Below, piece after piece: positions 37,096 through 49,142 of a DNA stretch of 64,000 nt (the stretch's first letter is position 1; each line of letters opens with the position of its first letter). The stretch comes from Rostrohypoxylon terebratum (lineage: Eukaryota > Ascomycota > Sordariomycetes > Xylariales > Hypoxylaceae): positions 186,001-250,000 of the forward strand of contig MU385876.1 of NCBI GenBank assembly GCA_022497145.1. The letters are read 5' to 3'. The notes below the pieces were generated by a model. It was not told where the DNA came from. It saw only the letters and a program-made list of their open reading frames with translations, and did no database searches. A program made the position numbers and the translations under genes.

Positions 37096-38609
37096 TCACA
37101 AGGTGAGATCAATATGTCCATCATCTGACATGAACTCGTTGACGCCATAGCGCTTTGATTGCAGACTGATGTATATGTGAGTAAACCTTGGTTTTTTTTT
37201 AAAAAAAAGGGGGAGGGGGGGCTCTTCGGTTTGAACAAACCTCCAATCTAGATTTCCAGTATTCATCGTCTTCATCATTTCGGTAATCTTCGATACGGCG
37301 TCTACCTCGTCGGGATTCAGGGGAACTTCAGAAACTATCGCATCCGCCGCACGGTCGAACTCGTCGACGAGGACTCGTAGGTGAGCGAGCGACATCTGCA
37401 CCGCGGCATCGAGGTTGCCGACTTGTTGGTAGAGTATCGCTACAGAGCTTAATACGCTGCCTGCTTTCTGCCAGTGATGATGTGTCAGTATCGCGTGCAC
37501 TCATACACCAGTAGGAAGAGATTATATAGGCAAATTACCATTTCCTTCTTAAACGATATCAAGTCGTTCACTCTATAGATATCATGTTAGTAACCTTTTC
37601 TTTCGGGTATTGGTTTATGTGTTTGTCCTTGACGCCGTACATAGAATTGATCACGACCGTTGTCGTCCACAGTTTTTCAAATGTCGCCGAAGAGACCAAT
37701 TGGAAGGGTAACTTGGCCTGACTCGCGTATCTGCTATACATCAGAACTCATATATTCCTAAAGATGCGCGAATTGTCACTTACTCGGCGAAACCAAGCAG
37801 CATGCCCATGCCGCTCGTCAGTATTCTCACTTCCCAGTATCTTTTCAGGCTAGGTAGCTTGTCGCTTAAATCCGCCTCCGCCTCGAGTCGCGTCGCGTCG
37901 ATATATCGTTCAAAATGGCCTAAGAGCGTCTTCCGTTGTTCTGTAGTTTTACCAAAACATTGGTTATCAATTCACGGAGTGGGTGTTCAGGGAATAATAA
38001 TGACCTTCATCGTAGTCTGCACACACTGCCCCTGCGAGATCCTTGAAGCTCATAACTAGTGGATTGGAAGGTATCACATCGTCTTCTTCTCCCGGCTGCG
38101 CCAGACCGAGCGATTGTCGTACGAGGTTCTTGGTCGCCCTGCGAAGATCTTCGGCGGCACTGGGATCAGAGGCAAGTCCTTCAATGAGGTCGTCCCAATA
38201 GAAAAACCATATGACGAATTCGACTAAGGTCCGATATCGATCCTTTGGCGCCTCAGGCCACCATCTCCTGGATGTCAGCCTTTCTCCCTGATTGTATAGG
38301 TAGGTAGTGAATCTAGGTATCATTGTAAACCTACAATGCGGTAAAGAAGGCCGGTTCCAGTTTCACGTATGCCTCCCGGGCCTCATCTGCCATGGGTATC
38401 CTTTTAGATGTTAATATATTTTTCACTGTGACTTGTGAAGGAGTTCCCTCATACGCAGCGATCCGCTCATCGATCATTTTTTTAATTGCCTCGTAATTCT
38501 TATTCTTCCCACGGGGCCAATGTGCCAATATCGGACGCATATCAGGGATGGAAAGCCTCTGGCCTTTGAGCTTCTTCGCAAGAAGCTCCTTTTCGTTATA
38601 ATCGTACAT
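37096..38609 (-). CDS. Class I terpene synthase (sesquiterpene cyclase type)
   Basis: Ionises a prenyl diphosphate (probably farnesyl diphosphate) and cyclises it. Seven minus-strand exons: 38609-38335, 38267-38005, 37940-37784, 37730-37641, 37572-37539 (34 nt), 37467-37241, 37165-37096; 371 aa. The start region has SIPDMRPILAHWPRGKN. The aspartate-rich metal motif is DDLIE at 117-121 within VIWFFYWDDLIEG. The NSE motif NDLISFKKE at 264-272 is carried by the tiny fifth exon, with Asn264, Ser268 and Glu272 in place. The C-terminal signature is NLDWSLQSKRY, formed by the last splice. Exon 2 ends in an unusual GTCATT donor. The upstream in-frame ATG at 38726 would add 39 residues and is less likely. 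The product is unknown. No P450, acetyltransferase or prenyltransferase lies within the window. Confidence 0.9.
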
Positions 38610-39931
38610 AGTGGTAAGGATTACTGGTGGGTTTCTTGTATGGAGAGAGGTATACTTAAGTCTTAGGTATGTTTGTATAATATGAGGATACAAAGGCCTA
38701 TTTATAACAAGTCTCGTGAAGGGCAACCTCGGAAACCTAGGTGCTCAAGTAGCTGACAGTAGGTAGGTATATTGCCCTTGACAAATGCCTATCACGCTCA
38801 AATTTCCTATAGGTATATGAGATGCTACGGATTGCCATTTCGGGGAACGCCTTGTTGCTAGATGCGCGAAAGGCCAGGCCACCTCATCAGTTAGGTGGAA
38901 ATTCCGGTCTAGACACAGCTTACCATACTGGCGAGCTAGACAGCACTTGCATCATATGATATGCACAAAGCTATTGAATTTCTCTCTTAAGGATTCACGC
39001 ACCTCTCCCCATATCATGATCGTGATAGCAACGGGAGATACCAGGCGGGTCGGATAGTGCTTTTTGCATGTGACCTAGGCGATGTAGCCGCGATTGTCAC
39101 TAATTCACTACTACCTACTAGGCGCTTCTTACGATAGACCATGTCACGAATGAGGTGTTAGTATATAGTCCGTTCGTCCGTCTCGAGGTCTTTTCAGCCT
39201 CCTTTTTTTTTCCAAGCACGGAACCGCACGGAACCAGCATCGGATACGGACCGTAGGGTTTGAATCGTGCCGCCCACCAGTACGACCTGCCAGATTAATC
39301 GGCAAGCCAATCTGATCATTTAACGTAAGATTACATAAAATGCCTCCTGCAAGCCATGGTTACCTCCTAGACGTCACCGCTTAGCGATTGCGTCGCCCTA
39401 CTAAGTTCAGACCGTTGACGGGTGAGCAGTCCACAGCCGCCATCGTTGATACCGATGTACGACAGTCACGGGATACCGAAGCTAAAAACGTAGCCATCTG
39501 TCCGGGCCAGGCCACCATAGATGCTCGAGTACCTACTGATTAGCTCTGTGGCAGTCTCACAACATTACCTACGTGATATGGATGATCCACGTCTACTCGC
39601 TCCTCCCCCACCCCTTCCTTTTTTTATAGACATCTGTATAACATAGGTGATTTTCACTAGTGACAAACTTCCATACAATGCGAGGATTGATTGCTAATCT
39701 TCATATGAATAGACTATCATTGGTATAAACCTGAACGCGACGCCCTGCTTGTATATACGAAAATCAAGTTTCCCAACACGCCCGCAGTCAAAACGACGAA
39801 CCAGGAACGAAATCAACCCCACAGAATCTCATGTTATACCCTGAAAGAGACATCAGTGACGCCTCTAATTCGGAGGCGCCAAATTCGGTCTGTGGTAATG
39901 ATCATTGCTAGTTATGCACGGCCTCTTCCGG
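38610..39931. other. Spacer, terpene synthase promoter / MED16 3' end
   Basis: 1.3 kb. Contains CGCACGGAACCGCACGGAACC (small tandem, about 39218-39238) and GTAGGTAGGTA near 38759. No gene seen. Promoter of the terpene synthase should lie on its left side. Confidence 0.5.
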
Positions 39932-42900
39932 CTACGAGACGGCCATTCGGCCACCGCAGCAACAAAGGTACTGTTGGCGGAGTAGGAAAATGAAACCTGG
40001 CTTGCTGGAAGCTATGGGAACGTCTTCCATCACACTGGAACAACGCGCGCATACTCTCCAGGCTATCGGGCTTGTGTTGCCGTTTCCGAGAGCGCGGCTC
40101 GTTTTCCTAGAGATCTCTACTCTCTTGAAGAGATCTACCCGGGTACCCTGCTTCCTTCTTCTTTCCAATGTACGCGGACCGTCATTGATCTCCAGGAGTG
40201 AGTAATCGGCAAAATACAGCCTTGACACGTTGGATCGTGCTCGGAACTCCTTGAGCTCCTTATTGAAAAACTTGTCTACAACGGAGACAAAGAATGGAGG
40301 GGGCGCTTGGAGAAGGAGCATACTGAGTTCACAATGTTGACGTCCACGGGCAATAGCCTCTTGAGATGCATCCAATTTAGCCGCGTTTGCTTGTGCCGAT
40401 TGGTTGTTAGTCCTGGCAGGTTGTTCTCCAAGAACCGCAAGCGCGGTATTGTAGGCTGATCGTATATCAGTACCTAGACCAGTGAGGAGTTTATCGAATT
40501 CATCGGCCTTGATGAGTGAAGACGATGTATATTGGCGTATCTTCTGATACGCTGTGTACAAAGCCGCGTGGGCAGCAGCACGTGGATCAAGAGTCGCGTT
40601 CGGGTTGTTATTAGCATGAGACCCCCCACGAGTTTCGTACCAAGTAATGGCCTTAGTGGCGAATGTATCGAGAAGCGTTATACGACGACATACAGCAGAA
40701 AGTAGACCGCGCGTCGCCGAACATAGAATTAAGTGCAAAGCAATCTCGTTTTGTAATTGTAAATATGCCATCATAGGTGCTGATTGAGTGTGCTTCAGAA
40801 GAGCCATAAATTTGGCGTCGTCAAAGAGACAGAACAAGGAGTCGGACAGCCAACAGAGCAAGTCAGTTGCCCACTTCACACAGCCGGCCAGAGCGTTGAT
40901 AACATCTGAGTAGGGATGGTTAGTATGCATGATGCTAATTTAGAAGAGGCAAGGGGCGGGGGAGCTTACCAGGCTCATCAAGAGGAGTCATGGTGCTTTG
41001 TTTAACAGTAATGGTGTTGTTCGATAAGGTAATCATGATGACTATATTACGGAGATTTAGGGCTACCATGGCCAATTTTCCCCACGGCAGTCGAGGTTGA
41101 AAGTTGCCTCTCCATCCAAGGTAGTTGCTTATGCTCAAGAACATCTGCAAGATACCATTCTTAATCAAATGGTCATGAGGAGCATCTTCGGTATAATCCA
41201 CGGTTATCTTCATCATCTGTACCATGGTTTTCACCCAGTCGATTGCGAAGGCTGAGTTGGTATTAGTTGACTGCATCACATCATTGAAACGAGATGAAAA
41301 GAGATGTCTTACCGTCTTTGCTAACAAAGTTTCTAGCTACTGCTAGAATATCATCAATGTTCGTGTTTACGGTGGCAGCCTGAGCTGTTGATATTGTAAA
41401 GCTCGCAACAAGTGCAGAAACCTGACCTAGAAGATGTGTAAGCTATAGAAGCGACTTCGAGTAGTGTGTGTACATACTGTCGTTCATCGACTCTATATCC
41501 GCTAGAGTATAATGGATGGGATTCCACTTCACCTGGCCATCTTCGCATATTTGGACTAGAGAGAAGTTTGTTGGAGAAAGGGCCATTTGAAGACCTGTAT
41601 CATTCATTAGATATCATTAAATAGAGTCTGTATAATAGCACTCACATGACGGCTCCCCGTTCTGGGAGAAACCAACGTCGAAGATAGAATTGATCCGATC
41701 TAGGTTCGGCTCGTGATATAACTCGACCATGCTGGCACGGTCTCGATATTCCACGCTGCCGTCGCTGTAACCGATGCAGATAATCTTCCCGAAATTAACC
41801 AGAGTGATTCCTACCACGATCTTGTGGACTACGAGGGGGTCTAATTTCTTAAGCCTGCTACTATGCTGAGACACGTATTAGTTTGAAACTTAGGGAATGG
41901 ATTATAGTGCATACCGGTGGCGTAGACCCGGCACTACTTCTTTTAGACCCCGAGTTCTCAAATGCAGAATGAAGCGATTGCTGCTGGTCCACCAAGAGTT
42001 CCCAACGGTCAATGATGCTCTGGACTTCTTGTTCGTAAGGGGAGTTCTGTTCGGGTACAATTGATCGTACTGTCAGCACCATTACTGGGGACCACTCCTT
42101 CGTTGACGCATTGTGTACAGAAGGGAGCATCTCAAGGTGAGTAATCTTTGATATAGATGCATCGAGGTGCGAGTCATTAGAGCTGGGTTGGAACCAGCTG
42201 GTGATTGCAACATGTCTTTTCATGAGCGTTGGACTAAGCGTTTGGTTTGCGACAGGGATATTTTGCGCGCCGTCACCCTTGGGGATGTTCCAATTGACGA
42301 TAACCTGAACCACTCGTAATTGCTTAGACGCAGTCGCCATACCAACCATTAAAGTATTAGCTATAATTGTTATAATTGTTAGTGGATAATGTACTGGAAA
42401 GACTGGTACTTGTTTTACTTACTCCTATCTGAACAGGCTGCGGCGTGGGTTATTAGATCATCTGCAGTTGTGACATTCTCCAGTTCCAAAGTCGTTTCCT
42501 CGATTTTCCCAGTATTTTGGCCCCAAAAAAGCTTAAAAATTCCCGATGTAGTGATGGAAACTAATGCAGATTTGCTGGGATGAGGGTGCCATGGGCCAGT
42601 ATTGAGAATGGGTGTCATCTGAAAGTGGTAGTTGTTTCCATTGCCATTCCTGACAGCTGGTGCGTAAGACGGCGTGTAGGGAGGTCCCTGGTACTTGGTT
42701 AGCACATGGTAGAGTAGCCAGATTGAACATGGAATCATAGAAGTATTACCCTAGTCTTCGTGGGTTGTATATTCTGTAGCCAATAAGTGCCAACGATAGC
42801 CTGAGCATCATCGACAGAATCACTGTCCCACGTCCGAGAGACGGTCGGGCGGTTCAAGTTTCCGCTGAAATTCACTATGAGGACTCTTCCGGCAGCATCT

Positions 42901-43340
42901 ATAATTGCGAGGTCCGAGTTGACAGGCCCCCAAATGACATGAACAAGAGGGCCTCCCGGAAGAGATGCCCAAGGTGACCATATGGTAGGTTTACTCAAGG
43001 AAAATGTGGCATCCTTTTCATCGGCCTGAATATGGCGTATTTGTAATGCCTGACCATTGGGGGAGATAGAAACAATAGTACCTCCTTTCGACCAGGAAAT
43101 TCCCCTTTCAGCGGGTTAGCAACTAATTCGATGGTGATTGAGAGCGGTGGGGACGTACTGGCAGCAACCGCGTTGGCGGAGATCATCTAATCTTTGTCGC
43201 AATCGCTTGCTGGCTGGCCGTGATGGTAGAGCGAGGGCTGCAGCATCGCCAAACAGGTCGTCGACATCTTCTAAATCAACTTGCATCGAATCCCCGCCCA
43301 TGGGGTTCTCTAGAATGAGAGGCATTTTGCCGGAAGTCAT
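39932..43340 (-). CDS. med16: Mediator complex subunit 16 (Sin4)
   Basis: Tail-module subunit of Mediator that relays activator signals to RNA polymerase II. Nine minus-strand exons: 43340-43159, 43104-42750, 42687-42423, 42360-41915, 41865-41646, 41594-41478, 41426-41313, 41251-40970, 40905-39932; 984 aa. It opens with an acidic segment (DLEDVDDLFGDAAAL), then a WD40-like half (ISWSKGGTIVSISPNGQALQ, TIWSPWASLPGGPLVHVIWG, IICIGYSDGSVEYRDR). The C-terminal helical half ends in a cysteine-rich patch, RVCARCSSVMEDVP then QQYLCCCGG, typical of fungal Med16. The start could be 43325 instead. The eighth acceptor at 41252 avoids an in-frame stop that the nearer upstream AG would give. Confidence 0.9.
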
Positions 43341-45669
43341 TTAGGAGGTTGAGTTGATGGTGAGATATTGAATTCTGGTGTATCCAATAATAACTTTAGA
43401 TTAAATAGCGACGATATATGAAGCGTCCTTAGTCATACTGGCAGTAACTGCGTGTGTTTGGAATTCCAAGGTTATATGAACGTTGATAGTATACGACTTC
43501 TTAAAGTCTGCTTTGTCAATCTGAGGCTTGAGCTTCCTGAATTTCAAGGCGGGAAATTTCAAGGCGGGAACAAAGGAATAATGGATGAGCTGGATTTTTA
43601 TAACAACCTAATCCTTGTTTGGTATTAGAATTATCGGACGAAGTCAAAATATACAATTGATTCAGAGTGAAACTGGATTCACATCGTGTTAATTGTGTGC
43701 AATTGAATGAGTAAAATATAAGAAATATCTTTGATAGTGAAGAGTGTTTGAACTGAACCGAGTTGATGAAGCCTTCAAAGTTCAGCCTTCACCTTCAATC
43801 TTCTTACTCATCATGTGGGTCCAAGTCTACCACCTTGTACTATTGTTATTTGCTTAATCAACTGGTGCCTGCAATAAAGTCCACCTTGACAGGGAAGGAT
43901 AGAAGGAAGCTGTAAGGGGGGTGCGGGTCCTCCTGCAGGCATTACGTATTGAAGCCAAACTTAGATCCGATGCATGGCCACTTGACTTTGAGCTTTTTTT
44001 TTTCCAGGCGAGGAAGATCTTCCACTTTAACCTCATGAGAACTGGGGTAAGTGTGGCTTGTTCAGCCTCAAAAGTCAGAATGAGCCACATTGATTATCCC
44101 TGGTAACCACGGAGCAACGAGAAATAAAACTTATTATGCTGTAGTACTGAAGACTTTGAAAGTGCCAAAGTGCTCCTACTTTCTTCGGTCGCAATCGGGT
44201 CAATTCCATACCTAGTAGGTACCCAATAATTCTTAGCTTTGGCTGAACTTGTTCTGACCTACTAGGTAACAAGTCTGTTCGGGTTTCAGCATCTACATCT
44301 AACAAAGTATCTGGTGATGAGTCAAGCCAATTCGGGCGATGAGGGCGGATGCAGCACCCAGCAAACAAAGACAGTTGCATATGAGGGGTCATCTTGATCT
44401 ACACTCTTAAACACGTGTACCTAGGTCCTACAATACCTACAATGTACATACCTACCTACATTCAAAAACTCAGGTCAATCTCAACCTGTGCACAATATTA
44501 TATAATACATAAATAAATCATTTTATTAATAGATAATTGATATAAAAATAATTTGGTTGTATTATAAGAATCGTTTTATTCTTCCTTTTCTTTTGTTTTC
44601 AAGAGAAGTTAAGAGACAAGGTTAGGCATCAGGGTTATGGTAGAATTACAGCATATTGGTGGACAAATTGTCTTGCCCAGTGTTCAAAGACGCTACTACT
44701 ACTCTGTAGGTAAATTCAACTTGTAATTTACTTTGCGTGCCAACACCGAAAGGCGCCAGAGAAACAAATTAATAGGTATACCTGTTTTGAATGGCTTCTT
44801 TCTTTTCCCGATTCTTTAGCAAGACTATCAAATTAGGGTTAGTGCAAGAGGAGACGGTCAGAAATTACCAGCAGCAAGCTGCAACTGCCTACTACACGTA
44901 TAAACAACGGATATTACTTCAAGGTGTGCTTTAAGGTTCTCAATTCTCCAGAATATGCATGCAAGAGGAAGTACCTACTAGGTAGTACATAGACCGGACA
45001 AGCCCTAGAACTTTTAAAGTTAAGACTATTCATAGTCATCATCACACAGCCTAACTTTGTCGACTTTGGCCTGACTTGTGCTGCGTTGTTGACCGACTAA
45101 GCGAACCCGAAAAAGGAGGAGGGAAGAGGAGCCTTGTTGTTCGCCATTGCCCATTTGCCCTGCGTTGTCTGTTACCGGACGGGTACCCCCTTCTCCAACC
45201 TCCCGGGAGACCCCCGAGTTTTCCCATCTCACTTATCTCACTTCATCTTTCACAACCTCCCAACTCCGCCATTTCAGAACCGGACCGGACACCCTTCGCA
45301 AACGAATTGATCGAAACAGAAACGTGATAATTGCACAATATTCGAAGATTCGCTATCGCCGATAACACGGCGCGAGAATCCACATGATTTTTTTTTTAGT
45401 TGTGTTATAGGTTTGTAACTCTAAGCTCATTGGCTTCGGCATAACGCGATGGTATAGCATTTCGCATTTCGCCTAGTTCTTTCCTCATTTCGATTCCGAA
45501 TAGTCACAACAGTAAAACCAGTCGCGGCGGTTATTCGCCCCTGCCTCGACTGAAATAGTCTCTTCGGAATATAATTGACAGGCGACTTCCTTCTTACCTT
45601 TTTAATCTCTCAGTATCTCTATCCTTTATAGAGATTTTACTCTTTCCACATCCCGGAAGACCCACCAAC
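43341..45669. other. Large divergent spacer, MED16 / sirtuin
   Basis: 2.3 kb, AT-rich in the middle (44500-44580). Contains TTTCAAGGCGGGAAATTTCAAGGCGGGA (direct repeat, about 43541-43568), the palindrome-rich run around 44418-44460 and a T9 near 45387. Short frames only. Holds the promoters of both genes. Confidence 0.5.
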
Positions 45670-47668
45670 ATGGATATGGATACTTCATCGCTCTCATCGG
45701 CGTCAGACCTTTCTGATCCTCCTTCTTCCAACCCACCTTCTTCACCTCTTTCGGTTCTCTCTAGATCGCCGTCGATATCACCAAGGACTTCACTTTCATA
45801 CGATCCAAGCCGATTACCTTCACCGCCATCAACAATAACATCTCCTGGTAGCGCGTCGCCAATGAAGTCCACCGACCGAATATCGGTCGAGAATGAGATT
45901 ACGGTGAACCCAGATGGCCCGCCCCCCGCTAAGCGACGTCGCGTCGAGCGCAAGCCGCGTACTACCGAATATCTCGACCTGAAGGCAGCCTCGCAACAGA
46001 GCGAGAAGGATGAGAAGTTGCTGGACCAACTTACTGGCGCTCTACGTAAAAAGAAGAAGATTGTGGTAATCGCTGGCGCCGGAATTTCTGTCTCTGCAGG
46101 AAGTACGTATTCATATCTGTTTGTTTCTTTGTTTTCATGTATAAATACCCATTGAGACGCGCGTGCTGATTTTTATGCTACTAGTTCCCGATTTCCGGTC
46201 TTCGAAGGGTCTATTCGCGACTTTACCCAAGGAACACGGTCTTAAAGGTTCTGGGAAGCACTTATTCGACGCGTCTGTTTACAAGCATGATTCCACAACA
46301 TCCTCTTTCCATACGATGGTTCGGGACTTGTCGCATCTTACTAGGAATGCGGAGCCTACACCGTTCCATCACTTGATCGCTTCGCTGGCTAAAGAAGGTC
46401 GCTTGTTGCGCCTCTACACACAAAATGTCGACGGCCTCGATACGTCTATGCCACCTCTCTCTACCACAGTCCCGTTAAACACCAAGGGCCCGTGGCCTAA
46501 GACTATTCAGCTTCACGGTGGTTTGGGCAAGATGGTATGCTCGAAGTGTAGCGAAATCAGCGATTTTGACGCGTCGCTTTTCGAAGGACCGGAAGCTCCT
46601 CTTTGTAAAGGGTGTGAGGAAACAGACAATGTGCGTACCTCTCATGCTGGTAAGCGCAGTCACGGCATTGGACGATTACGACCGCGAATGGTTCTTTACA
46701 ACGAGTACAACCCCGACGAGGAGTCGATTGCCAACGTTGTGCGAGCCGATATTCGATCCCGACCCGATGCTATCGTCGTAGTTGGTACTAGCATGAAGAT
46801 ACCTGGTGTGCGCAATATGGTCAAGGATATGTGCCGCGTGACGCGAGAGCGCAAAGATGGCATCACAGCTTGGATTAATCTGGATCCTGAGCCTACCGGC
46901 GCCGATCTGAAGAACTGCTGGGATTTGGTTGTGAAGGGAAAGTGCGATGATGTCGCTTCCCTGGTCCACTTACCCCGCTACGACGCGAGTGTTGACGAAG
47001 CCGTAGCCGTTGACGAGAAGAGATATGAGGAGCACGTTCGCAATGCCAAAGTCGAGGTCGAGATCCGACAGACCGAAGGCATCTCTGTCAAGAATGAATC
47101 ACGTGACACGTCACCTCTCGAAGCCAAGCCGCAATTGGTCGACAACGTTCAAGGCATGCCTACACCATCTGCTAGTCCCAAGGTACGGGCAGCCTTACCT
47201 ACGATTAAGATCAAGTCACAATCGAAACAGGGCAAACTCGCATTCCCTGGCTTCAACTCTGCTACCACTACTACTGTTGCTGCTACTGCGGCGGCACGCA
47301 AGGACAACAAGAAGCCAGCCCAGCGCAAGCCTAAACAGAGCAAGAAGGCAGAGCTTAAACCACCCAAAGCTACGATCAATAAGACTTTCAAGGCGACCAA
47401 GGCAGCTACAGCAGCTCCCTCCAAGGTCCCGTCTAAGCGCGAATTTGATTCAGAGTCCGAGCCAGTTCTATCTCCACGATCCGTAATGCACGAGGAATTC
47501 TCATTGCGCCCCCGAAGCAAGGTGGTTGGGGACGATACCGCCGTCCCTCAAAAGGGCATTGACGTCGGGCCGCCCAGCACTCCTACGCAGCAATCCGCTC
47601 GCCTCTCACTTCCCGGCACGATCTCACCTACGTCCAAGCCTCGAGGCTTCGCATCCCTGATCGATTAA
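45670..47668 (+). CDS. Hst3/Hst4-like NAD-dependent histone deacetylase (sirtuin)
   Basis: NAD-dependent lysine deacetylase of the fungal Hst3/Hst4 type, which removes H3K56 acetylation in the family. Exons 45670-46102 and 46185-47668; 638 aa. Residues 1-90 are Ser/Pro-rich and disordered, with a basic PAKRRRVERKPR nuclear-type motif. The NAD-binding core is KKKIVVIAGAGISVSAGIPDFRS (the intron lies between Gly and Ile), then YTQNVDGLD. The catalytic His lies in IQLHGGLGKMVC. Zinc ligands are the pairs CSKC and CKGC. GTSMKIPGVRNMVKDM and WINLDPEP complete the Rossmann fold. The last about 240 residues are low-complexity, Lys/Ala/Pro/Ser-rich, and end PTSKPRGFASLID. The RPRMVLYNEYNPDE loop is typical of the Hst3/4 clade. 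Confidence 0.93.
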
Positions 47669-49142
47669 CCACCTCAGAACCATGAACCCCGTCATATACC
47701 TACTTTTATACAATGCTTGTACATAAACGCAACAAATACTACACCAGGCCCATCTATCGCATGGAGAGGAATATCACAGAGGAAAAATCATTCGGAGCAG
47801 ATATCCCACGGAGATAAGGGCGGGAGCTAGGTCTAGCATAACGGTGTTTTCCGGGTGCGCATTTTGCCTTTTTTTTTTTCCTTCATTGCATTCTCGCACG
47901 ATCGGCACGCAAAAGAAACAAGACGAAAGGGAAGCGAAACGTGCGATCTGCGTGTTACCATTACACTTCAATTCCAGGGCGGGGATTTTCAAAGAATTCA
48001 ATTCATCCATTGGTCTTTTTTTTCCCGGACGCGGTTCCATTCATCATCATTCATCTGGGGACTTTCCCTCCTCTCTTAAGGCGGGCAGAGAGGAGGCAGG
48101 GCAAACATTCACGGCACAACGGCGTTCGATACCTAGAATTACGAGCTGTATGGACTATAGCTACATCCTTCATCTTTTTATTAATGGAACGGCTGCTCTT
48201 GTTTCGCCCGAGCATGCAAAAATATGAGATTTGACATACACCACTTACTGCGTACGCGGGAGAAGGAGATGGAGGAGAGATGTCAAATATCATGGCTGGT
48301 TGAAGCAGAGAGAATCAGTCAGTCACCTTGCTGCGTAGTCTACAGGCCTTTCGTCCCTCTCGTCTCGGGATGGGGGCCTATTAATGCTTGCAAGTAAAAA
48401 TAAAGACGAAAATAGTTGATATGCGAATGATTTTAAAATATGCTTCTTATGATCCATCAATACGTGATACGTGAACGACATTCGATGACCCGCGTGGCTG
48501 GTAGAAATCAGTAGTGCTCTCATGACACGTGGCAAGTCTACGACCACATACCTACTACCTAGGTACCCATAACCAGATTCCCTTGCCTCAACATGGACAT
48601 CTATGAACTCGGTGAGAGGTAAGCAATGTCATGAACCCATGTCACGTGCTCATTATGAATAGGGTCAAGAAATGAAGTAGCCAAGATTAGATATTTCATG
48701 AATAATTTCCATTATTTAGGTACCAGTCACAGGTAATAAGCTACCTTATTTAACTATCGCAAAGTCACGATACTCCTGCAATTATGCAATACGTTATTGA
48801 GACATGAACCCAGTAAAAGGTCTTTTTTAGCATGCCTGCCCGCCTCTGTTTGCGTGTCTTGGCCTCTCCATACTCCTCCTTTCTCAACTCCCCTAGAACG
48901 CTCAAATCGTCGTTTGCACCGAGCTTCTGCAGATGGACAAGAGGGAGAGAATTAGCCGCACCGACCGTGGAACTCCTGGGTCTCCTGTAGATGCTTTTTG
49001 TTGGGTATGATTGTGTCAATTCCAACCACGCCTGTCTAATATGCCTATCCGTGACGCCATACGATGCAATAAAATAAAAACGGTCAATTAGTAGTGATTT
49101 TCGTCATCACCGTGCCTGACCGATTAGGGATGAGCGTTTTTT
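47669..49142. other. Convergent spacer, sirtuin / CHD1
   Basis: 1.5 kb between stop codons, more than two 3' UTRs usually need. A minus-strand frame (49025-48765, 86 codons) contains a hydrophilic stretch (LGANDDLSVLGELRKEEYGE). I recognise no family and do not call it a gene. ACCTACTACCTAGGTACCC near 48550 is another palindromic patch. Confidence 0.45.

Noticed and set aside
34425..38609. Terpene synthase plus subtilisin plus DUF1989 as one biosynthetic cluster
   Set aside because: No tailoring enzyme, transporter or regulator; mixed orientation and unrelated functions. Only co-expression data could revive it.
39180..39300. tRNA-like B-box (GGTTTGAATCG) near 39258
   Set aside because: No matching A-box, acceptor stem or anticodon arm could be folded by eye.
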